Shown here: positions 49,577 to 61,960 of the stretch, piece after piece
Numbering within the stretch: the first letter of the stretch is position 1
How the letters are laid out: every line of letters starts with the position of its first letter
Source: Archilochus colubris
Lineage: Eukaryota > Chordata > Aves > Apodiformes > Trochilidae
Direction: 5' to 3'
Assembly: GCA_023079485.1 (NCBI GenBank)
Contig: CM041092.1
Span: 11,111,127 to 11,175,126 of the forward strand
DNA: 64,000 nucleotides
Notes under the pieces: model-generated
Told to the model about the DNA's origin: nothing
What the model saw: the letters and a program-made list of their open reading frames with translations, nothing else
Databases searched by the model: none
Position numbers and translations under genes: made by a program

Positions 49577-49632
49577 AAGAGAAAAAAAAAGGAGGGAGGA
49601 AAAAAAAAAAAAGGGGGGGGGGGGGAGAGAAA
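49577..49632 (+). repeat. Purine tract with A13 followed by G13
   Basis: The plus strand is almost pure purine here, and includes A13 (49600-49612) joined directly to G13 (49613-49625). Such G runs can form quadruplex or triplex structures. They are also prone to length error in sequencing and assembly. Confidence 0.9.
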
Positions 49633-50638
49633 TACAACAGAATACCAAAACCTAAAAAGACAGAAACCACCTCAGAAATTAGCATTCTACCACCCAGGCC
49701 AAGACACTCCAGACAATGTACCAGGCTGAGGAAAAGCCAGTTTGAAGATAAAGTCAGTAACGTGAGCCCTGCAGCCACCCTTGACTGCCTTGTGCAGAGC
49801 AATTCCAATCTTTGCAGGCCCCTATGTTACTGCTGAAGGGACCCATGCTTTGTCTGCAGGCAGTCCCACAAATCATCCCGCTTTATCTCTGTGGAGAATC
49901 ATCAAAAATTTCAACCTATCTGCAACACCAGCAGCTTTCTATATGGTAATATGGCCAAACTTTAAGTGACACAATGGCACAGCTTCCTTCCACTCCCATG
50001 CCCTCCCTTCCCACAGAACTAAACCAGGGTCCCAAAATGCTCTGTTGCTGGAGAAATGAAGACCTACAGCAAATTGTTAAAAACAAAAGATAAAATAAAA
50101 GATCCAAGTTGACCTAACTAAGCAAGAAGCCTAAATAACAACAAAGACAGTGTCCATCACAGGTATAGCTCACCCCTTCCCATCCTTCTCTCCTCTACGG
50201 GGAGATACTTCTGATGTTCTGGTTTATGATGGAGCTGGCAGGAAGCCTGACAGAAGCAATCCCTGCAAACCTCTTGGGGTCCCTTGTCAGTATTAGCATA
50301 CACAAATAATCAGTTTGCACAGCCCACCAGCTGTTACCAGGGGCAGGAGGAGGGTGAGGGACTTACAAAGCTGATCTGACCTCCTTTGGCCTGCCAGCAG
50401 CAATGTCAGTGCCTGCAGGGGATTTGGCACAGGCGCTCCTCAGGAGCATCACAGGATACTCTGTGAGGGGCTGCCTGTGTGGCAGCTGTAAGGTGGTGGC
50501 CATGAGGGCAGAGAAGCAGTGAGAGACAGTGATGGCAGTTCCCAGTGGAATGGGCAACCCAGAGAAAGCCTTTGACAGCACAAAGGAAAAAGAAGGAAAA
50601 AAAGAAGAGAGGGCAAAGCCAGACAGGAAGAATTGAAA

Positions 50639-51166
50639 AGTGCCAAGGTGGCCAACGGCAGCCTGACCTGCATCAGGAACTGCGTGAGCAGCAGGGCCAG
50701 GGAGGTGATCTTACCCTTGTACTCAGCCTCAGTGAGGCTGCACCTTGAGTACTGTGTGAGGTTTGGGGCATCACAGTATAGGAAGGACACTGAGGTGCTG
50801 GAGGGAGTGCAGAGAAGGGCAACAAGGCTGGTTAGAGGTCTGGAGAACTGGTCTTACCAGGAGAGGCTGAAGGAGCCGGGGCTGTTCAGCCTGGAGAAGA
50901 GGAGGCTGAGGGGAGACCTTGTTGTTCTCCATAACTGCCTGAAAGGAGGGTGTAGTGAGGTGGGTGTTGGCCTCTTCTCCCCAGTGACCAGCGATAAGAC
51001 AAGAGGAAGTGGATTCAAGTTGTGCCAGCGGAAGTTCAGATTGGATATTAGGAACAATTTCTCCACCAAAAGAGTGGTGAAGCACTGGAACAGGTTGCCC
51101 TGGGAGGTGGTGGAGACCCTGTCCCTGGGGGTTCAAAAAAAGGGTAGATGTGATGTTTCGGGAGAT
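50639..51166 (+). pseudogene. CR1 reverse transcriptase C-terminal fragment, broken
   Basis: This is the dead coding remnant of the CR1 element. It lacks the endonuclease and catalytic reverse-transcriptase regions. Near 51127-51140 the sequence is shorter than the usual CR1 text (ctgggggttcaaaaaaag, where a codon series ending GTG TTC AAA is expected), consistent with a small deletion that shifts the frame. The normal stop TAG is still visible out of frame at 51170-51172. The open frame therefore runs on to 51250 through untranslated sequence. No functional protein is expected. Confidence 0.75.
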
Positions 51167-51242
51167 GATTTAGTGGTTACAGCAGTACAGGACTGGCAGT
51201 TGGACTTGATGACATTGAAGGTCCTTTCCAATCGTGATGATT

Positions 51243-51305
51243 CAATTTGATTCTATGCTATTCTACTCCACTCTATTCTACTCTGTTCTACTCTATTCCA
51301 ATCCA
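51243..51305 (+). repeat. CR1 tail, expanded CTATTCTACT-type repeat
   Basis: The CR1 3' tail is normally a few copies of an 8-base ATTCTATG-type unit. Here the segment is built mostly from units of about ten bases (ctattctact, ctgttctact and variants), which suggests slippage after insertion. Confidence 0.7.
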
Positions 51306-53108
51306 GGGGTTTGTCTGCACTAAGTCCACATTAGCTTCTGAAAACAGAACAAGTCCAGGCTAGATAGACCCTGGTAAGAGAAGTGGATGCTCTGTCTAGA
51401 GATGGCAGTGCCAAACATCCTCCTTGGGGCAAATTCAAATACTGTCCTGAAAATACTGAATGCTGCAAGGTAATACTGAACATCCTCAGCACCATCCTCT
51501 CTCACAAGCACAAATTAGGTTGTCTGCAGCTCCATAATTATTTCCCTTATCATGTAATGCTGCCCGTTGGCTCTTCATCAAGAAAGGAAAACAGCCCTAC
51601 AACCACATCATCCTCCTGGGATGAAGGATCTGGGATGACTGTCAAATCATCTCTTAAGAAGCAACAAAAATCCCATCCAAAGAAAGTTCACATCTCCAGC
51701 TGGCAAAGCATTAGCAGCACATGGACACGCCGTGTGGCCACACCACTTCAGAGCCACAGTGCTGGCATCTACTAACACTTTGTGACACAGACTGGACCCA
51801 GCCTTCTTTTTCATCTACACCTACAGTGTTTCCAAGAACAAGGGAAGTGATTCATAAAAATACTGACAGCACCGCTTTAAGTAACCAGGTCAGGAAATCT
51901 GTCTGCACAAAAACTCTTTCACTTCTTTATTAGCATATCAGAAAACCATGTGTGAACCACAGACCTCAAAATCTGTAAACAGATTTTTTCTCTTCTATCT
52001 ACAGATCTCTCCATCTGAAACAGGGCTGAAGAATCCATGTGAATTATGCTTCTTCAGTCCTTCATTTCACAGTTGAGCCTGCAGACCCCAGCACAGTGGA
52101 GGTTCTGGAGGTTGTATAAGTGGTTGTACAGTCACTGGTGGCTGTACACTGTCATAGCTCCAACAGCTGGAAGAGATGAGACTGTCCAGGTAAGGAGGAG
52201 GAATAGGCTCTGAGAGCATGTTATATGGCAGAGCAGAAGCAGGGCTGCCTACAAAACAAGCCTCTAATCACTGGAAAAAAATACTTTGGAAAGTACCAGA
52301 GTCAAGGCTGTTGTCCTGTTAATAGAATGCTCTCTCATTATTGTCTCTGTTGTTTAATTGCTTTCACTCATTTATGTTATGGTGAAAACTATCATACAGA
52401 GAACAACTTCAATTATAACTTCAGGGAAGCACAATTGCAATTTCAGATGAGCCCCCAGAAGTGAATTATCAAACAGGGTGTCCCAGGCCAATGGGCAGCC
52501 TCTGCAATGCCCTCTGGCTACCTTTCAGAGGATACCCTCTCCAGACAGACTGATGAACATCCTGAGAAAGCATGGACCTGACATCCTAACAAACAACTAA
52601 TGGAGCTTGTGACCCAAAAAAGCAACAAAAGGGGTGTCAATGACAGAAATTTCCTTAATCCACCTCAAAATAAAAATCACATTTCTACTTGCAAACCTAA
52701 GCTGAAAGAGGAAGTCATTAATAGTCAGTTGCAGTTAGATGTGTTCCACTGAGGTTTCCAAATAGGAAAAAATGCAATTCATTAGCCATTATTGGAGACA
52801 ATACAGGATTTTAACTACATTCTTCCAGTCATCAATCCCACCTTCCAACAAGGACTTTATGATCCATTTGCAGTAAAGCATCTGGCATACTTTGCTGATC
52901 AAATAAAAACAGACTGACCCCTGCAAAACTATACTCTTAGATGCAGGCATTGCCTCTCCATCATCCTCAGTCCTCCCTTCCAGCCTCGGGTGGCAGCTGC
53001 CACAACTACTGCTGCTGATAGTATGTCACATTTGTAAGGCTCCCCATATTCTCTAAAGATCACAGACCTTTCTGTATCACACTTGAGACAGATCTTAAAT
53101 CATAGAAG

Positions 53109-53144
53109 AAAAAAAAAAAAATAAAATATATATATATATATATA
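53109..53144. repeat. A13 run and (TA)9 microsatellite
   Basis: A run of 13 A (53109-53121) is followed after five bases by nine TA units (53127-53144). It is likely to vary in length between individuals. Confidence 0.9.
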
Positions 53145-56100
53145 AATCTCAAACCATCAACCCCTAGCTTGCAAGAGCACTTCTCCAAAGAGCAGTGCTC
53201 AGCAGCCACTGGATGATAATGGCTTACAACTACTTGAACAGAAAGCCCATATGCAGCTCTCCATGCAGACAGGCACTTTGATTCTATGCTCCTGAGTGGG
53301 GTTTAAGAACCTGCAGTCACTAAAATAGGAACAGGGCCCAGGAGAGACAGATGCAGAAGTCATCAGCACAGGAAGCTTAAAAAACAAGATTTATCTTTGA
53401 AAACAAAAACACATCTTGCCACCATCCTAGGTTACTGATGGAAACTATTTTATAAAAGAAGTAAAAATAACAGTTCTCCATAGCATGGAACAAATGAGCT
53501 GCTCAAGCAATGCAACATATGAAAAGCTTGAATCTTTTAAGGGATGGAGAAGCATAAAAACCAAAACCAGGAAACTGCTGCTGGAAAAAATTACAGATTA
53601 AGATTAGTAGACTGACTGGAGAGTCTCATCTCAATTCAGGGTCTGCTTTCCCACCTAGAACACAGCAAGAAGCCTCCCTGTGACCCATAAAGCAATTGCA
53701 GCCTTCTGCTCCAAGTGCTCCCTTGGAACGTGCCAGGAATGCAAACAGAATAATCCATGTGTTGCGGAGACCCAGAACCACTCATCACCCAATACAAATC
53801 ACTATCTGTGCCCATTAGTCTATTAGAGAGGCCAAGAATCTATAGGAATGAAATTAAAAAGAAGTATTTTCTGAAAATTAAAACCCATGAGATTAATTCT
53901 CACGGCAAGCAAGAGCGATGCAAAGAGCAGAAAGAAAGGAAAGACAAAAAGGTAACAGGTATAGTCAAGCAAAAGCAATTAAGGGAAAAAATTATAAGCT
54001 CCAGCCCTGCAGAAAATCAAGAATTTACAATGAACAATACTTCCCATGGAAATATAAATTAGAAAGAGAACTCAGCAGCCCACATACCTGCACAGAAAAA
54101 AGGTGAATACACTCACATAAGCCTCCAAAAGCTTTAAAGGAACTTCTAGAAATGCCAAACACTCAAACTCTCTTTGCAGCTTTCCTCATCTGGGCCTTTG
54201 CTAATTCATACAACCTGATATAGGGAAACACTCTCCTAACCTGGAACACAAGACTACCAGTCTAGTTTTGAGTTCACACTGATCTAAGATTCCTGCAAAG
54301 GCATATTTTGAACATATCACCCATGGGCAGTGCAGCAAACCCTACTGTTCCCCCAGTGCTTGTTTTATGACCTTTTGCTGCACTAGGGTCCTGGAGAGGA
54401 TGCCAGAGGATGTTTTAAATGGAGAACTGAACTCAGGAAACTGGAGGTAACTTCACAATAAACCTTAGCTCACTTACTCTTAACTGCAGTCTGAAAAGCA
54501 CCAACGTTGCAGATTCACAGTTAATGGGCAATTCTTGGCAAAACCCATGGAATGCACATGGTTAAGATGAAACTGAGACATGAGCCCAGGCTCATACACC
54601 CAAGCACCACAGTAAATTTTAGCTAAATGCTCTGCATTTCTGAGTTAATGCAATAAACTAGACTAAATGGGTTTATGTTGGGAATTGAGAGTGAGCTTAA
54701 AGAAGGACTCTCTCTAGACTGGCATAGCACTTACTCCATGGTCACTCTCATAGAAAAATAAAAAGGCTTTATTGTGAATTAGCATTAACCACACAGATTA
54801 TCATGGAGATAGGAGGAAGGCATTGAAAATCTAGGCTGCAAACAGTTTGCCTTTATAAACTGCATCCACACAAGGACAATGTTGAAAAAGTGTGTTCCTG
54901 ATGGACACCTGGGTTACCTCCCCTGGACCCAGTGCAAATGGAGCCCCTGATATCTCTCGCAGGCTGGCATCCAACATGTGCCATCCACTCCTGAGCTGCT
55001 GCTGCCCTTCACCTTCAAGGCAGCTGTAGAAAAAGGTAGAAATCCCAGACACTGAAAATCTACTTGGATGGAAGGAGTTGCATCAGTGCAAGAGCAGCAC
55101 TCCTTTCTTCTTCCTTTTTTCTCTCCCCATTACATCTGGTAATTTTTATTTGCAATTTCAAAGCTTTTCATCAGCTTTAAAATTCAAATACAAGGAAGGG
55201 AGATGAGTAGACTTATTCTCTGAAATAAATCCTACTTCCGATCAGCTTCACAGAAGCGAAGGTAAGAACTAAAAAGCAAAATGACACTTACTGTCATCTG
55301 TACCAGCAGCCTTATTTCTGAAATGTCTTCGTTCTATTTCAAGGCATTAATCTAATTAATTTATGATTGTGTGTATGAGTAAAGCTTTTCTATATCAAAG
55401 CATTAGGAAATTAGAAATTTGGGAAGGAGGGTTTCATCTAAAAGGTGGATAAACACAGAAGCAGAGGGAAATCCCACAAAAGACAACTACCCACTGGATT
55501 CTGCCCTCTCCTGAGCCAGCCTATGTTTAGATGCACAGCCTTTAAAGGGGTGCTTCAGCAGCCAAATTTTGGTCTTACCTTTATGCTAAGCATCACAGGA
55601 TTGCAACAATAACAAGTAATTACTGGGGATGGAGACTACAGCAACGATTCACAAGACACTCAAAAGGGACTACAAGAATGACACACAAAAGCAGAAAAAG
55701 TGGGATTAAAACCAACCAAAAATTAGCCAGACATTTTAACCAGATGGCACTTCCTCTTCCAGACAGTCTGGTGTGCTAAAGCCAAGCACACATGCAATGA
55801 CAGCAGATGGAAATCACACAGCTTTGTTTATGTTTGGGACACATTGTAAAGGGAACCATGCAAGGTTGATCAGGGAGTAATTAACCAGAGCCAAAGAAAT
55901 GGGCGCTTTTCAGAAAATATCAGTTCACATCTGGGCAGGAGTTACAGTCAACACAATTCAGTACCAGGAAAACACAGGAATGTTCAGTAAGTCACATTTG
56001 GGATGGACAGAGTAGCTTCTTGTAACTTCTTCTGCCAAATTCTCAAAACAGCACCTGACCACAACACATGCTATAACCTGGAACACACATTCTCTTCTCT

Positions 56101-56448
56101 TCAACAAAGCCATTTTACTCTTTCCCCCTTCTACTTCACCAAAACTAGTTACACTCTTCCAAGCAACATCAGTCCTCGACCAAACAATAACCTACCACAA
56201 AAGCTACTCAAGAAGGCTAGAAGATAACTCTACATTGAATAATCCTCAAAATCAGACCTTGGGGCACAAACTGGGGCCTGAACTTTTGTCTGCTTTAAAG
56301 ACAAGAAACAAAAATTTTGTCTTTCACTCAAGCAGCAATTTCACCTTAACTGAAGAACATCAGTTTGTACCTTTTACTTGCCACCCTAAGGAGTTGCCAA
56401 GAGTTTCTATGAGGGACTGTGGGAGGCAGAGGCTCTGCAGCAGGGACA

Positions 56449-56464
56449 CTGTCTGTCTGTCTGT
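56449..56464. repeat. (CTGT)4 microsatellite
   Basis: Four perfect CTGT units. Short and intronic, with no further evidence of function. Confidence 0.85.
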
Positions 56465-59400
56465 GCAGTACCCACCATCTCCACCACAGCTCCCTGATGT
56501 TACAGTTAGCACCATCCCAACTCCTCACACAAAAGGTGACACTTTTTTTTATCATAAACGTCTTAAGCTTTCAACTCCCTATGAAGTCTTTCCATTTTCA
56601 AAATTTCTATGCTGTTAAATATTATTCAATAACAAGTCCTCAGCTTGCTTTCCTGCCCATCCCAACAGCATCTGAACACATTAAGAAGAACACTCATTTG
56701 TGCTGCTGTAGCATTTGTCCTTTCCAAGTTCTCCCGTCCCTTCACAAACACTGACTAATGAATCAGGCAATATTTATCCAGTTGCCTAGAAAAAACAGAT
56801 ACACCTTTTTTAACACTGCAAATTAACAAAAAGTGAACTATTCTCAGAGTCAGGAACAGAATCTGGGACTCACAGCTCCATTAACATGGCGTCTTCCTGA
56901 ACACAAGTCTCAAAATACTTGCTCACAAGATGCGTGATCCATCTCTCTGGGACACTGGAGATTTCCCAGCCTGCAATATTGTGCTCTACCCCTACTACCA
57001 GGGAGCCTCAAGTCAGAAATAAAGCACCAAGTATTACTGGGACGAAAAAAATAAAAAAAATGTAGCAGAGAGCACTCTGCTCAAATCAACAGCAACAAAA
57101 GTAGCCATCACACAAAAGACTGCATTTTATGAGGCATTATTAATTCAATATTCTGTCATCTCTCACACCACTATTCATTCAACACCAAATGCCTCAGCAA
57201 AGACTTCCTAATTAAAACATGGAAAGGCTAGAATAAAACATATTTTTCTCACATTGTTTGTGGGTCTATTATTCACAATTGAAATAGCTTCATGTTTAAT
57301 TATGTTCAGAGCCACATCCACTATCTCAGCACACAGGAGCAAACACTGACCACTTCAATGCTGTAAGCAATTCTCATGTTGCCCCTTCATCTCTGGCAGG
57401 AGACGTCTATCTGCCTGTGCAAACTGATTGAAATCTCCCATGAATAAGGACCTTATCTGCAATACTGCACACAGAGGCCTCCCTGGGTGTGTTGAGCTCA
57501 GCATGGCCCAGTTCCAGTGTAGCAGGTAACGGGAACCAGATGTGCCAAACGTGCAGGGAGGAGAAGGCATCTGGCACTGCCCAGCCTCACATCTCCAAAT
57601 CCCAGGGCAACTCCTATCCTGCAGAAAAGTCACAAACTAAGTGACAACCCCTTCTACTTCACACTCAGTCTCGGCAGGAAACCAAGTATTTCCTCACATT
57701 ATGCTGAAATAACAAGCCCCCAAGATCTCACTGCAACCACTCAACCTGGAACTGAAAGCTCAAGTCTAACCTGACTCCTGCCACAGACCTCACAAAACCT
57801 GAGGCCAAAGAGCCAGTTTCCAAGTCAGCAGCAGCTCGGGCGGCCCACCCCCAGCTGCAAACCTGCACACTCCTCTGCTGTATGAAATACAGAACACACT
57901 GCCAAGAATTAACAATCCACAATAATTCGCATTAGTGGAGCAGTACGTTCTTGCTTCCTCCTGAAAATGAGGGGAAGACGGGGAATGACAAGAAACAACA
58001 AAAGCACCAGCAATAAAGGAAAAGACAGACTGCCATCATCACCACAGGGAAGCACAGACACAAACCACAACTCTGTGTGTATGCCAGCCTTGCCAATGCT
58101 TGGATCTGAAGGCAAAGAAGTCCGCTGTAGCAGGATGTGAAGATGAAAGCCAAAATTCCCCGCTAAATATTGCTGCCAAACAAGCCATTTCTTGTCAATA
58201 TTTGTAAAACAAATTGAGCTTGTACTGTAAATATCCCTGCATCTGCCTGCTGTTTGTTTCGGCATGAAGATTTGCAAATAAGTTTCACAGCATACTTGCA
58301 GAGGGAGAATAGCTTAAGCAGCTCTGGTAGTACTCATCTGTTCAGGCCCTACAAGTGTCCTTTTGTGACTGGTGACAGACAGCACTACTGCAGCCTCTCA
58401 TATGGTCACTACAATGAAACAGGCAGGAGTTTGCAGCCACATGAAAAAAAACATGGCAAAGGAAAAAAACTATTTCAAAGTTATCTCAGCACTACAAGAT
58501 TGATTTCAGAATGCTTTAGAGTTTTAACTAGCGAAGCAACCACAAAACATGGCTCAGGCTCAAAGTATTTGCTGGTTTGTTGTTTATTTTAGCATGCACA
58601 AAGCTCCCCTTTGCCACAGGCCTGTCTTGAAGCTAAACTTGCCCTGTGAGGAAAGTTCACAAGCTCTGTTAGAGCATCCCTCTGCAGAAGAGAGAGAAGA
58701 GACATCTCTGACAAAAACACAGTTACAGTTGGACAAACCATGTTTTTTTCAGGTTCTCACCAAATGATTGGTCTGAAAGGAAGTACTGCCAGACCCTCAA
58801 AACAGTCACAACTACTGCCATGTTACAGCATTGTGTCCACTGCCTGTCATTCAGTAAGCAGCCATCTGGTTGAGGTATTACTGGCATAAAAGGAAATTCC
58901 TATGTCTCCCTACCTTTCACAGCATGACCTTAACCAGGCTGCATCATTCTCTGGGAATAACTAACCTTTCACAACAAATAGAACCTTACCTTAAAATACT
59001 TCCCCGCCATGGTTAAAGAAAGGCACTGCAAGTACCAAGCTTCCCAGAAAATGTATTAAAGTACTACCTGGAAGAGACTTTAAAATACATTTCTTGCAAG
59101 TAACTCCCATAACAAAGTTTGGATGAAAACATTTGGAAAAGGAGAGCATACTGGGGTCTGATGAATTGAAGTTTATTTTACAGCAAAATCAAACAACACA
59201 TTTCCCTTCCCATCACCATCAATTACAAACTCAGGAGCTCAGGAGCAGAGATTGATCTGCTAAACTAAATGCCAAATTCTTTCCTGGATTTCAAACTGAA
59301 GTCCTAAACACTGAATCTTTCCTTTCCCAGCACAGACCTAAATAAATCCTGGAGATGGTTATTGCTTCACTCTATTATAGTAGCATTTTGAAGGGTGAGA

Positions 59401-61764
59401 TGAACAGCCTCATCATTCTAGCAGTTGTACACACATGCCACGTGCATACACACACAGAGTAAGCAGTTAAGTCCACCAAGAGAGAGGTAGCCTAGAACAA
59501 AGGGGGAAGAGAAGACACAAAAAGGTAACATGACCACTCCGTGGTCTCAAACAGGCTGATTAGGAATTAAAGCCAAGAAGCTGGCTCAGTATCCTATTCA
59601 CTAAACATCATTACTGACAACCAAAAATTGTTTATCAGTGCTTCCACTAGAAAATGAGATTGTATATGAGGTATGCCAGGACTTCACACAATCCTCTCCT
59701 TGTCATGGTCAATACAATTTATTTGGTGGCTTTTCAGCAGGTGGGAATAGCTACAGACTTCACAGACCCCCAAGAAGCAGACCTTTCTGCCAGCAGATGA
59801 CTTGGAACACTGTCCCCATCAGTTGAGCAGAGATGAAAGTATCTGTGCATTTGTATGAGCCCACAAGAACTCAAACAGAAAGCAGAGGCAGGGGACATGA
59901 AGGGAGAGATCCCTGTCTGTTGGTAGGAGGAGTGCAAGACAGGTTAACCAACAACAAAAACACATTAAGTTTGATTAACCACTGATTTATGGTAGGTCTC
60001 TGCTTGATGGATGGAGGTAACTTTCCAGGAGTCATATGATTTTTCAGAGCTGACTTAAGATTTGTGCACAGCATACAATCTGTTCATACCATGGCTATCT
60101 ACTCAATCACACAGGTAAGGAGCAGTGCAGGAAGGAGAATTTGCCACCTGCAGTCAGAGCTCTCAAAGCTGCAGAGAGGCACTACCATATGCAAGCTAAA
60201 ACCACAGCCAATGTGTTATTGTAGAGGGCTACAGTGGAAGTTTTAACATCTGCAAACCAGAAAGTGCTCACTTCTCTCCACAACCATGTACAAAAACAGG
60301 TTTCCCTGCCTTCACGGTCAAAGTTGCCATAAATCTATACAAACTCAGAGGAACTTTTAAAAAAGAAAGCACATTTTATTGTGAAAGAGCAACGGGTGGA
60401 TGCTTTAAAACTAAGCAAATAGTCCTACTGCTCACGAAACATCTGCTCTTGGAGTAGAACCGCCTTGCCCTCCAGCTGAGACACAACATTTGGGATTCCT
60501 CCTCCCCCAGCCTGTGGGAAAGCCTGAGCAGTCAGTTTCCATGCTGCATGTCCCCCATGAAAGGCAATGCCAGCTGGGGTCTCCAGCTTCAGGCTGAAAA
60601 ACATGCTGTCAGAGAAGAAGTGACAAAAGCCATCGGGAAAAAATTATTCCCCACAACTGGTCCAAAGAAAGAGGATGGCAAGATGCAGACTCCCTACAGC
60701 TATAAAGAAACTGCACAGAGTGATGTGGATTCAGTCACAGCCAAAATGTCTTAGAGCCATCAAATAGGCTGAGTCAGTGATAACAGCCAAAAGGGGAGAG
60801 GGAAAAAAGGGAGAAAACCAGCATGACACATACCCACAGTCTATCCAGCTTATAGTACCTCGTCCCTTCACCTCCTGGGCCACGCTGGACAGTAACCTGA
60901 GTGAGCTTTCTGCAGCAGCAGCTGGAAAACAAAATCAAATAACAATAAAAATAAATCAACAACAGCATCATTATTGCACAAAATAAAACCTAAGACTGCA
61001 TTCTTTTGTTCTGAAGCACTGGATGAACATTTTGTCTAATCTGAAGAAGCCAGTATGACAGGGATCAGTAAAATATTCTGTAAACTACAAGGAATGCTGG
61101 ATGCAGCTGAAGTTGGGTGGCTTCTTCCCTCCACCCCCTTAAACAACACAACGAAACTCATACCTCCTGGCACAGCCTCTGACCTACATTTACAGAGCTA
61201 TACTGTGTCCTCTCCTGCAAAACAGCTTCCATCCTAACACTGCAATTTTCCTGTGGCTGGACATCAGCCAGTTTATACCACTGCCTGCTAATTAGAGCAA
61301 CTTCATTTAGAACCTTAATCAGCTGTAAGAGCAAGTCATACAGCATCTCTTTCTGCCTCACTTCTATCCCTGCCACACACAGAAAACAACACAATGTTAT
61401 TCTCATAACAAGCCTGAGAGATACCCCAATCAACAGTCAAAAGGAGCTCAAAACTGCTAGCAGAAAGCACCCAGAAAAGGTCCTTCCAAGAACTGGCTGT
61501 ATTAAAAATACACAACTGAGAATTTTATAATGTCACGGCACGTGGGCAGATTTTGGAAAAACATCCATTCCAAAAGTCTTATAAATGATATTACAACTAA
61601 ACATAGAAGACAATGGGGCAAAAGGCTCAGGAGAGAAAAATACAAAGGCTCAAACAAGTATAAATAGATGCCCCCCAAAAGTCTAACAGAAAACAGAAAC
61701 CCATAGCCTCCCACAGATCTACTACTGCTGCTCCACAACTACGTCAACTAAATGAAAATGAGAA

Positions 61765-61960
61765 CACCTATATTGGGTCAGATCAAATGCCTCAGTAGAC
61801 CACTATCTTTTCTACAACATTTGTCAAAGTTAAAGCATATATATACCTCTGAGTAGACAAGCAGAGCCAGAGGGTAGTAATAGCCTCCTCAAATAATCCA
61901 CAATTTCTGTCTCAGTGATCTCCTGACCCAGAAACAGCCTCTTCATATTTGACAGCCTTT
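61765..61960 (-). mobile_element. Possible old CR1-like 3' fragment
   Basis: The plus-strand phrase acctatattgggtcagatca, followed by agccagagggtagtaatagc and a segment like tctcctgacccagaaacagcc, resembles in order the antisense 3' end of old sauropsid CR1 copies, which usually read tactgggtcagaccaaaggtc here. Divergence is high and the boundaries are guesses. Confidence 0.35.

Larger units (their letters stand above)
50639..51305 (+). mobile_element. CR1 LINE, 5'-truncated copy with RT C-terminus and 3' tail
   Basis: The open frame beginning at 50633 encodes the C-terminal end of a CR1 reverse transcriptase. Diagnostic blocks in order are [75 protein letters not shown] and [14 protein letters not shown]. 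These are the usual CR1 blocks in the usual order. It is followed by the 3' untranslated phrase ttggacttgatgacattgaa, then gtcctttccaatcgtgatga, and a tail related to ATTCTATG repeats (from about 51243). Homology starts abruptly near 50639, so the copy is 5'-truncated as most are. It lies antisense to PDIA5 and is the best-preserved repeat in the window. Confidence 0.95.

Noticed and set aside
53757..54106. Lysine-rich overlapping open frames
   Set aside because: Composition follows from A-rich DNA; no domain and no similarity.
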